From: Aldrovandia affinis
Lineage: Eukaryota > Chordata > Actinopteri > Notacanthiformes > Halosauridae
NCBI GenBank assembly: GCA_029706075.1
Contig: JAINUG010000485.1
Coordinates: forward strand, 124,001 to 188,000
Direction of reading: 5' to 3'
Length of the DNA stretch: 64,000 bases
Under the pieces are notes generated by a model. That model was not told where the DNA came from. It saw only the letters and a list, made by a program, of their open reading frames with translations, and made no database searches. Both the position numbers and the translations under genes were made by a program. Below are positions 56,979-64,000 of the stretch, piece after piece; within the stretch, counting starts at the first letter, position 1; each line of letters opens with the position of its first letter.

Positions 56979-57480
56979 AGGAGGGTGCCGCCTGCAGCAA
57001 TAGACGGAGATGAAGAACAGCTGTCTGCAGCGACAGCCCCGCCCGCCGAAGAAAAAAGTTCTGCCGAAGAGGAGCGGCCTGCTTCTCCTGACCGACCCTT
57101 GAGAGAAGGACTGGCACGCATGAGAATAAGATCACCACCGCCAGAGGTTTCAGTACCCGCTGGTGGCTTACTCCGACCTGAGGGGACCACGAGATGACGG
57201 GAAGACGAGAAACCCCTGGTGTCCCAGATGTGAAGCATGCGGGGCGATGCCACAAGTGCAGGAGCGGATCGACAGGCAGAGGCAGAGGCCGCGGTGGTGG
57301 GGGCAACCAGGGCAGCAAGGACAATGGAGATGTTATAATTGTCAAGAGTTGGGGCATTTTGCCAGAAACTGCCCAAACAGGTCTTCAGGAGGTAACGGGA
57401 CATTGACGCAGCAAGAAGCGGGCAAAAACGGAACTTGGCAGGAGTCGGGCTCCAACAGCCGCAAAGAGCAAAGACCATAG
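56979..57480 (+). pseudogene. ERV gag C-terminal part with CCHC zinc knuckle
   Basis: ORF 56985-57197 encodes an acidic, Pro/Glu-rich segment. ORF 57163-57480, overlapping in another frame, encodes a basic Arg/Gln/Gly-rich stretch followed by CYNCQELGHFARNC (C-x2-C-x4-H-x4-C), the nucleocapsid zinc knuckle that binds genomic RNA. It lies near 57325-57370 and ends at a TAG at 57478. A single knuckle is typical of gamma- and epsilon-like retroviruses. Confidence 0.8.
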
Positions 57481-57599
57481 GATGAGAGGGGGGGAAAGAC
57501 AGGAAAACACGCACCCGATTCACAGAATACAAAATCTGTTTTTAAAATGATAGTTAGCAACCACAGCACAGCCCAAGAATGAACCTTCTAGTCATGGGT

Positions 57600-57660
57600 A
57601 AATCTGTTTTTGATTAACAGCGGTGCTTCATGATCTGTGATACAAAGTGAGGCGTTGCCT
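57600..57660 (+). pseudogene. ERV protease active-site remnant
   Basis: The short reading FLINSGAS, followed by a stop and SVI, corresponds to the retroviral aspartic protease signature (usually D-T/S-G-A). The catalytic Asp is replaced by Asn. Located between the zinc knuckle and RT, as expected for pro. Confidence 0.5.
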
Positions 57661-58599
57661 AGGGCACCGTTATCAAAATTAAAATTAAAATTAAAAATGA
57701 CTATTGAATGTGATGAAAATGGGTTTTCAGTCACGTCACCTGTATAGGTACTATTGGAAATAGTTTTGGGAATCCTATACAATTGATAGATTGGTATTAC
57801 ACATGGAAGTGGATAGATAACTTTCATTGCATCGCTCTATCCCTGACTAGATATTATATGAATATGAGTGTTTCTGGAACATGCCGCAAACAAATGAAAC
57901 AATATGTTTAGGGACTATATATAGTGGACCGATGAATTCTAGTAAACTAGAGTGAAGAGCAGAAATTATTATTTGAACAAATCAGGAAGTTGCGTATTTC
58001 ATTATCGAAAATTACAGAATGTGAATGGGAAGATGTGGGTTCTTAGGTTAGAAAAATGCAGCCTGATAAGGAGTGTAGACAGAAATCCAAGTGTGTAAAA
58101 ATACCATTCTTTGCTACTGTGCCTGTACAGCGCTGTGTGCATACACAACTGCAATTTGAACCTTGCAGCATGCTGCTAGCTCTTTCTGATGACCAGACTA
58201 GTTTACATCAGTGAAATTTAAAGTGTTATGTATATGATGTTTCGCAAACACTCTGGGCTCAAAATAAATATGACATAGGGAAAATGACAAGAGCTCACCT
58301 GTTGAAACAAACCCTGTCACTCTGGTTTTTCTTTTTCAAGTGCCGTAAAATTCAAATTGGTTCGCTGTGATTGATTTAGCGAACGCATTTTTTATTTTTT
58401 TTTATTTTTATTTATTGCGGTACATCCAGATTAGCAGTGTTGGTTTGCATTTTAATTCAAAGTGAAATGATGGACTTGGACTATCCTTCTGCAAGGATAT
58501 GTCGACTTGAGGTAATTTTCTCTGCTGAATTAGCAGCAAATTTAGAGTGTTCATGCCGCCCGAGGGTAGTACGTTAATTCAATATCTAAGTGGATTTAC

Positions 58600-59202
58600 T
58601 TTTGTGTTCCTATTCCAAAAAGGCCTGTGAAACAGATACCGGGGTATGAAAATGGCTGTAAAGTATCACAAGCTAAATTACAAATTGTTACTCAAAATGT
58701 GAAATATTTAGGTCATGACATCACACCTGCTGGACGTCGTTTGAGTTCGACAGAATCGAGGCGATTCTGGCCTTGCCTCAAGCAACGACAAAGCAACACA
58801 TGATGACTCTTTTGGGAAATGCTGGCTACTGCAGAGCTTGGCTCATGGACTATGCTGAAATAGTTCAACCACTTTCGGAATAAATACATGGTCACAAAAT
58901 GGCCATGACAGAATACATTGACTGGAATAGCGAATCTTTGACAGCGTTGACTCGCCTGAAACAGGCATTGACTTTTTCTCCTGTCTAGGTTTACGTAATC
59001 ATCAAAGTCCCTTAAACTTATTTGTAAAAAAAAAGAAAAAAAAAAGATTTCATTAAGGAAAATAATGAAGGAAGGGGCAGAAGAAATTGACTCGTAGAGT
59101 GGAATGGGGTATGGATGTTGATATTGCATTTTGAGTGATGGGGAGGGAACTGGTGCAGGCCCCTGCGTTGGCATTACCTGATTATGAACAGCCATTTGAT
59201 TT
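58600..59202 (+). pseudogene. ERV reverse transcriptase remnant
   Basis: The region 58670-58990 carries, in different frames, VKYLGHDITPAGRRLS, LLGNAGYCRAWLMDYAEIVQ and LTRLKQALTFSP, all blocks of the RT thumb/connection. At 59150-59195 VQAPALALPDYEQPFDL is the start of the connection/RNase H region, where a SINE interrupts it. The catalytic palm region lies further upstream and is too damaged to read. Multiple stops. Confidence 0.75.
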
Positions 59203-59366
59203 GGGTCTCTGTGGTTCTCTATGGCTTGGTTGGCAGAGCATGGTGTTGGCAACGCTTAGGTTGTGGGTTCGGTCCCCACTGGGGCCACATGTGCTGAAGG
59301 TGTATGCATTCGCTGCTGTGGGTCGCTTTGGATGGAAGTGTCTGCTGAGCGGCATATATTATTATT
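59203..59366 (+). mobile_element. tRNA-derived SINE with L2-type tail, copy 3, in ERV pol
   Basis: A box tatggcttggttggcagagc, B box ggttgtgggttcggtcccc, then ccacatgtgctgaaggtgta, and tail ggatggaagtgtctgctgag with ATT repeats. The reading of pol stops at its left edge. Confidence 0.82.
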
Positions 59367-59539
59367 AGTGTGTGTCTGCGAGAGAGGGCTTTGCTGCGGC
59401 TGTGCTTGTGCAGGAGACATGTGGAGGCAGGAGAGAAACGAGCGGTGGCTTGCTGCAGTGCCGGGCTAGATGACGTGGCATTGGGCTATCTGCCCTGTTA
59501 TCAGGAGTTGGCAGGGCTGTGGTGGGCCTAGGAGAAGGC

Positions 59540-59880
59540 AGCATCTTTAACCATGGGGACAGTAGTAAAGTTTTTGGTAAATGAAGTGATACCCAGATTT
59601 GGCATCCCTGTGACAATAAGTTTGGATGATGGACCAGCATTTATAGGACATGTCCTGAAGCAAGTAATGCAGGCCTTAAGACACAGGGCTAAATTGGGTT
59701 GATGCATTTACTTTAGCATTAATGGCCTACAGGTCACAGGAGAATCGCACTACACACCTCAGTCCACATGAAATGTTGACAGGAAGATGAATGCCGGTCC
59801 CAAGAATTAGAGGGGTTACAGAAGGCCCATCTTTGAAAATATTAGAATAAGAATTACAAAAGTATATAAGGCAATTAACC
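59540..59880 (+). pseudogene. ERV integrase remnant
   Basis: The block NEVIPRFGIPVTISLDDGPA at about 59576-59636 corresponds to the second catalytic Asp region of retroviral integrase (PxxxxSDxGxxF). Downstream, SPHEMLTGR near 59755-59785 is the common C-terminal catalytic-domain block. Part of the region between them appears deleted, including the zone expected to carry the third acidic residue. Stops interrupt the frame. Confidence 0.75.
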
Positions 59881-59889
59881 ACAAGAACT

Positions 59890-60189
59890 ATGTTTGAACG
59901 GGAACAAGACAGCGACGATGAGGCCCAAGATGATCCAGGGGAAGGCCCAAGTGGGGCACCTATTGGGCCTCAACCAGGTGCTGGCCCTTCTGCTGATGAT
60001 GGGGATGGTGGAGATTCACGCCCAGACCCAAGGTCAGGTGATGGAGATGGGGTCACTGGACCTGTCAGGGGTCGACAGCCTGCTCCAGGAGTGGGACCGA
60101 AGAACGGAACGGTGATCGAAAATATGAAACAATTAATCAATCAAAGTGTTATTGATACCAATTATACGAAAGGAATAGAAAACATTTAA
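59890..60189 (+). pseudogene. ERV ORF upstream of env TM (Asp/Gly/Pro-rich)
   Basis: An open frame of 99 codons with an acidic DDEAQDDPGEGPSG-type, Gly/Pro-rich sequence, then NGTVIENMKQLINQSVIDTN with N-glycosylation sequons (NGT, NQS). It follows integrase directly, so it could be the end of pol or part of env. No hydrophobic signal is seen at its start. Confidence 0.4.
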
Positions 60190-60429
60190 AAAAATACAGG
60201 ATAATATTACACAAAGTGACTTGATGAGGCATATGACATGGCACTAGTAATTGAGGGGAGAAAGAGGCAGAAGGATTATGAAATTCAGAGGGAAATGGAG
60301 CAGTGTGATGATGAGCTACATGGGGAAGAGAGGTCAGTAAGACCTATTGGGGGAAAATAATTGGTAATAGTTAAACCCCTAGCTCAAAGTCACTTAAGAC
60401 CTGAGAATGCCCCACCAGAAAGAAAAATA

Positions 60430-60540
60430 ATAATTATGAGGCTGGTAGTGGCAATGATTATTATTACTTGTTCCGTGGGGTGGCTTATACTGATAGGCAT
60501 GGCAGCAGGAATAAAAATGCTGAGACCAGGGGAAGGGTAG
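60430..60540 (+). pseudogene. ERV env hydrophobic segment
   Basis: The reading IIIMRLVVAMIIITCSVGWL, then ILIGMAAGIKML, before a stop at 60538, is a ~25-residue hydrophobic run preceded by charged residues. It could be the env leader/signal peptide or a membrane anchor. It lies ahead of the TM ectodomain fragment. Confidence 0.45.
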
Positions 60541-60709
60541 TAGGGCTTTTAATAGCCCTAACCGCAATTAACCTAAGGGCTTTTAATAGCAATGATAGCT
60601 CTGGCCTGCATTATTATTGAAGGTAATCAGCTAACGTTGGGAAAAATGGGGCCAAGCAGAGGGAAACGAGCAATACAGGAGGATTCTGCAATGTCGTCGA
60701 AATGGACAC

Positions 60710-60934
60710 TTGCTAAAACAAACAGAGAAAGCTCTGTCAGCGTTAGAAGAACAAGTAGAGGCTACTAGCAGAATGGCCAACCAGAATAGGTGGGCACTAG
60801 ATTGGCTGTTAGCAGAAAAGGGAGGTGTGTGTGTACTGTTTGGGGAAGCATGTTGTACATATATTCCAAATAATACAGCGTTTCTGATTGTGGTAATACT
60901 GGTTCTGGGAATGGTGTTGTTGTGTTGTTTATGA
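60710..60934 (+). pseudogene. ERV env transmembrane subunit fragment with CX6CC
   Basis: 74 codons. A heptad-like helix (LKQTEKALSALEEQVEATSR) is followed by MANQNRWALDWLLAEKGG, then C-x6-CC (CVLFGEACC) and a hydrophobic anchor FLIVVILVLGMVLLCCL. This is the order of a retroviral TM ectodomain: heptad repeat, the immunosuppressive-like segment, the disulphide-loop CX6CC of gamma-type envelopes, then the membrane span. The fusion peptide and SU are not intact upstream, so no working envelope protein is encoded. Confidence 0.8.
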
Positions 60935-61209
60935 CCTCTTCTCAGATCTTTTATTGGCAGATCAATGAGTGTACAGCTGTTCCAGCACAAAGTGACAGGC
61001 AGCGCAGGACTGGCAAAGCCAACTCTTTTGACTTCCCCATGTGCTCGGTTGCTCCACAGAAACCAGTACCAGCCCCAGGGAGGAGGCCAGAGGGATATCC
61101 CTCAGCACTACAGAACGTCAACAAACCACCAAACTATGCCCCGTATGGGCTGCCACCTCCTGTTGAAGAATATGTTGAAATGATTGTTTTAAGATATAAC
61201 TATATGTAA
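60922..61209 (+). pseudogene. ERV env cytoplasmic-tail-like ORF
   Basis: It overlaps the end of the TM fragment in another frame and runs 95 codons. Pro-rich stretches (APQKPVPAPGRRPEGYPSAL) and PPNYAPYGLPPPVEEYVEM include PPNY- and YxxM-like sorting motifs. Position after the membrane span suggests a cytoplasmic tail region, but the frame offset makes this uncertain. Confidence 0.35.
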
Positions 61210-61385
61210 TTCTGTCTTATCTAAGTGTTATATATATATATTGTAACAATAGAAAATAGAAATGTAACTCTTATAGTCACGGTAATGGATGATTTGTTTT
61301 GCTTATGCCTGGTGGGTGGGTGGTTTGTAATATCGACCCTTTGCATGGGGTGGAGAATTATACGCGTTTTTAAAGATTTGCATTA

Positions 61386-61637
61386 ATGAAGTATCACTGT
61401 TTAACCCTTGAGACATTTGAACAAATAATTGAAATAAATTGGCATATTGTGGAATTAAATAGCATTATTGCCAGCAACCAAGGGGTAAGCTGCCGGTGGA
61501 TGTTAGAAGTGGTCGGCGGAGCAGAGTTACTGTGCTGCTGGGAGGTCACACAATTTGAGTGGGAAGGGATTAAAGCGCGAGCGGCCTCAATTGGTCGGCT
61601 GGAGCAGCACGAGGATTCTGAACCATATGACCATTGA
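61386..61637 (+). CDS. Small ORF between env and the 3' LTR
   Basis: 83 codons with Cys/Trp-rich central part (GVSCRWMLEVVGGAELLCCW, then EVTQFEWEGIKARAA) and an acidic C-terminus. It lies in the ERV, 3' of env. Complex retroviruses carry accessory genes here, but no family is recognised and it may be chance. Confidence 0.3.
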   Translation: MKYHCLTLETFEQIIEINWHIVELNSIIASNQGVSCRWMLEVVGGAELLCCWEVTQFEWEGIKARAASIGRLEQHEDSEPYDH

Positions 61638-61644
61638 AAAAAAT

Positions 61645-61746
61645 TATAATGTGTATTATTTTATAATCTGTGTATTATTTTATAATCTGTGTATTATTTC
61701 ATAGTCTGTGTATTATTTTATAATCTGTGTATTATTTTATGATTTG
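61645..61746. repeat. ~20-bp minisatellite before the 3' LTR
   Basis: The unit tctgtgtattattttataa occurs about six times, with small differences. Confidence 0.9.
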
Positions 61747-61884
61747 GGTATTTATATTTTTCTGATAATACGGGGGCATCAGTATAATTGTAAGGAGTGA
61801 TGGAGAGCGACCCCAGGCCCGGAAGGTGAGAGAGACCATAAAGGTCTCTAAGGGAGGAATTGAAGGAGAAAATATTCCCTCCAC

Positions 61885-63233
61885 TGACAAAATTGAGTCT
61901 GACTATGGTGGGCCAGGGCCTAGTGTCGAAGATGGACCGTGTATGGTCAGACTGTAGGCAAAGAATGTGATCTGTATTAAGCCAACACAGAGAACCCAGG
62001 ACAGAAAGCATTTGCAATTTCAGAGCTGATACAGCCGTATTCTAGATCAAACGCTTTGAGCTCTAAACTATTATTTAGCCAAGAACAACTGTAAACTATT
62101 ATTTAGCCAAGAATAAATGTCAAAGTATATTAAAAGATAGTTAAGAATTCTGGTGGAAAAGTACCACAAATATCTAGAGAGAGATAAAAAAAAACATAAC
62201 AGGATGCGAAAATGTGTGTTAACCGTCAGTTCTGTGACGGTCTGCCAAGAGAGCGCCCCCCGATCAGAGAGAGGGGGTGTTTGCCTCGGCGAGCAGTTTC
62301 TCTTTGCTACTTTCTGGCAAGCTACGCAAGGCAGGGGCGAAGAATGACTAGAACCAGCTGTGGGTGCTCAAAATAGTACAGTATAGTCGGTAGGATAGGA
62401 GCCACTTAAATGTTGACACGGGTGTATGACATATTAAGCACTTCTATCATTGTGTTGTTAGAATTCACTTTTAAAGTTGAAACTAGGTAGAGAATGTAAT
62501 CTTGCATTTACTCACACAAATATACTGGAAAGTAATGTTGTATAAATTCACAATCACTCACTCATATACACTGAAAGGTGATGTTTTGTATAAGTATATG
62601 AAGTCACAAGATGTTTGTATACATATAGGTGGTTACAAGATGTTTGTAGAACTGTACGCGGTCACAGGATGTATTACAGAATGTATTGAGTTATTTTGTG
62701 TCACTGTTTCTAGCATAGCAGAGATACTATTGCTTAATAGTAAGATAAAATTCCATATAAGGTGCTTGGATAAATCGTTATTTTTAGCCTGGCGGAACCA
62801 CCATTAGAAAAGTGATGAGTAAAGCACTTGGTAAAATGCCAATATGATGTAAAAGTCAACTGAGAAGGGACCACCCCCAGGGGAGGGATGGAGAGATTTA
62901 TGGATAAAACCACCATTCTTTTCGAGTGATTAATGTTACGCATAACTAAAAGACCAATTAAAATGACCAGAAAAGTCAAACAAAAAAGGTAAACCAATGA
63001 GGGAAACGAATGAAGTGACCAATCATGTAACTATTAAGCCGAGTATATAAACTTTTTTGAAACAAAGGAATATTGGAGCTGCTTGCAAGCTGCTCTCGGC
63101 TTTGTGATTTCAGCTGAAATAAAGTCTAAACTTTGAAAATGTACTTTTTGGAAAATTTAGCACAACGGGACTTGTTGTATCGAAAATACTTTGAAAAGAT
63201 TCTGAAAATCGGGAAAGACTCAAATTTTCCACA
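61885..63233 (+). mobile_element. ERV 3' LTR
   Basis: Starts TGACAAAATTGAG after a purine-rich stretch (aagggaggaattgaaggaga at about 61850-61870, a candidate polypurine tract) and ends ttttccaca at 63233. Internal tandem repeat ctattatttagccaagaa at 62067 and 62097. CCAAT near 63019, TATATAA 63044-63050 and AATAAA 63118-63123. Near-identical over the last ~700 bp to the solo LTR ending at 15609, but it carries about 200 bp of extra sequence near 62110-62330 and a shorter U5. Confidence 0.85.
63044..63050 (+). promoter_or_regulatory. ERV 3' LTR TATA box
   Basis: TATATAA, 68 bp upstream of AATAAA, at the same spacing as in the solo LTR. Confidence 0.6.
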
Positions 63234-64000
63234 ATACCTTCTCCTCTAACCTCTCCTCTGCTAAGTCTGCATTTTTCCTTTCCAAAATTCAATCTTCAGT
63301 TTCTAACCCTCGTAAACTCTACTCTACGTTTTCCTCTCTCCTCACCCCTCCCCCCCCCTCCTCTCTAACCACGGATGACTTTGCATCCTTCTTTCACGAG
63401 AAGGTCGATGTCATTCGCAACTCCTTCCCCCCAACCTCTCCCTCACCCATCTCACTACCTAAACCTCTCACCCCTCTGTCCTCCTTCTTGCCCCTCCCTG
63501 ACTCAGACATCCTTCAACTTGTCCTCTCCCACTGTCCCACCACCTGCCCTCTTGATCCCATTCCTTCCCCCCTCTTCCAGTCCATTGCTATGGACATCCT
63601 TCCCTTTGTCTCCAATGTTATTAACTCCTCTCTTTCCTCTGGCTCAGTCCCCTCTTCCCTCAAATGTGCTCATGTTGTCCCCCTCCTCAAAAAACCCTCT
63701 CTGAATCCTGCTGTCATCTCTAACTACCGACCTGTCTCTCTCCTCCCATTCCTCTCCAAAACATTAGAGCGGGCTGTCTATAATCAACTGTCTGCTCATC
63801 TCTTACAGAATGACCTGCTTGATCCCAACCAATCTGGGTTCAGAGCAGGCCACTCCACAGAGACTGCTCTCCTTGCGGTCACTGAGGCTCTTCACGGGGA
63901 TAAGTCCCAATCCCTTAGCTCCATCCTCCTCCTCCTCGACCTGTCGGCAGCATTCGACACCGTGGACCACCAGATCCTGCTCTCATCTCTCGTCGAAATG
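63234..64000 (+). pseudogene. L2-type LINE linker and RT, running off the window
   Basis: From 63238 the reading TFSSNLSSAKSAFFLSKIQ continues the linker that stops at 54600. RT blocks follow: FASFFHEKVDVIRNSF, CPLDPIPSPLFQSIAMDILP, VISNYRPVSLLPFLSKTLER, SGFRAGHSTETALLAVTEAL and [24 protein letters not shown] 63375-63704 is in another frame and is a shadow. The catalytic YADD would lie beyond the window edge, so completeness cannot be judged. Confidence 0.85.

Larger units (their letters stand above)
54768..63233 (+). mobile_element. Endogenous retrovirus, decayed, without a visible 5' LTR
   Basis: The order is leader/gag, nucleocapsid zinc knuckle, protease motif, RT, integrase, env with TM, then the LTR at 61885-63233, all on the plus strand. 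That is standard retroviral gene order. Every coding region carries stops or frameshifts. No LTR or clear primer-binding site is present at the left end, which instead abuts the inverted segment at 54601-54767. A SINE is inserted in pol (59203-59366). Env TM with CX6CC and a single zinc knuckle suggest a gamma/epsilon-like retrovirus, but the genus cannot be fixed here. Confidence 0.85.

Noticed and set aside
10958-63233. LTRs at 10958-15609 and 61885-63233 as the two ends of one provirus
   Set aside because: They are about 46 kb apart, no primer-binding site or gag follows the first, and unrelated host and transposon DNA (including the ZBED-like gene) lies between. A solo LTR plus a separate ERV is simpler.

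Overview
The window reads as vertebrate, almost certainly teleost fish, nuclear DNA. The evidence is its repeat content: L2/CR1-group LINEs whose 3' tails carry the fish-typical 'gataagagcgtctgctaaatgc' motif, tRNA-derived SINEs sharing that tail, an RTE-type LINE, hAT, pogo/Tigger, Polinton and Helitron-like DNA elements, and a degraded endogenous retrovirus. Microsatellites are abundant, background DNA is AT-rich, and one gene has spliced exons. There is no bacterial-style operon, CRISPR array or rRNA. The species cannot be named from this.

Only one locus looks like a host gene: a two-exon BED-finger/hAT-transposase-derived (ZBED-like) gene at 19320-19469 and 23348-25123, predicted 641 aa, open throughout and much more GC-rich than its surroundings. 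Its hAT core is recognisable but the C-x-x-H motif has lost its histidine, so a domesticated protein is more likely than a working transposase. Its 3.9 kb intron holds a hAT element with a perfect 8-bp target duplication (19935-22773), and a second hAT lies inside that one (20200-21564).

Layout. 1-9.5 kb: a nest in which LINE-A is broken by a hAT MITE and by LINEs B, C and D. 9.5-10.7 kb: remnants of a Tigger transposase, a LINE tail and a Polinton integrase. 11.0-15.6 kb: a retroviral solo LTR split by an RTE LINE with a 13-bp target duplication. 15.6-18.0 kb: two unexplained minus-strand ORFs. 18.0-18.5 kb: SINEs. 18.8-25.2 kb: the ZBED-like gene. 25.2-31.6 kb: mostly unannotatable AT-rich DNA. 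31.7-38.1 kb: SINEs and two tandem Helitron/Helentron-like elements, the first carrying a 1.8 kb hAT. 38.1-40.9 kb: nothing recognised. 41.0-46.5 kb: the best-preserved LINE-A copy (ORF1 end, endonuclease, 533-aa reverse transcriptase ORF), broken by an inverted L2 LINE. 46.9-49.5 kb: SINE, a 179-bp tandem repeat and hAT scraps. 49.6-54.8 kb: LINEs and SINEs, with a LINE inserted in a SINE, between two inverted copies of a roughly 170-190-bp segment. 54.8-63.2 kb: an endogenous retrovirus with decayed gag, protease, RT, integrase and env, a 3' LTR, and no visible 5' LTR. 63.2-64.0 kb: an L2-type LINE running off the edge, probably the other half of the LINE at 54.3-54.6 kb.

The genes do not form a pathway; the window is a record of nested transposition around one transposase-derived host gene. 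Names of LINE families (A, B, C, D, X) are local labels.
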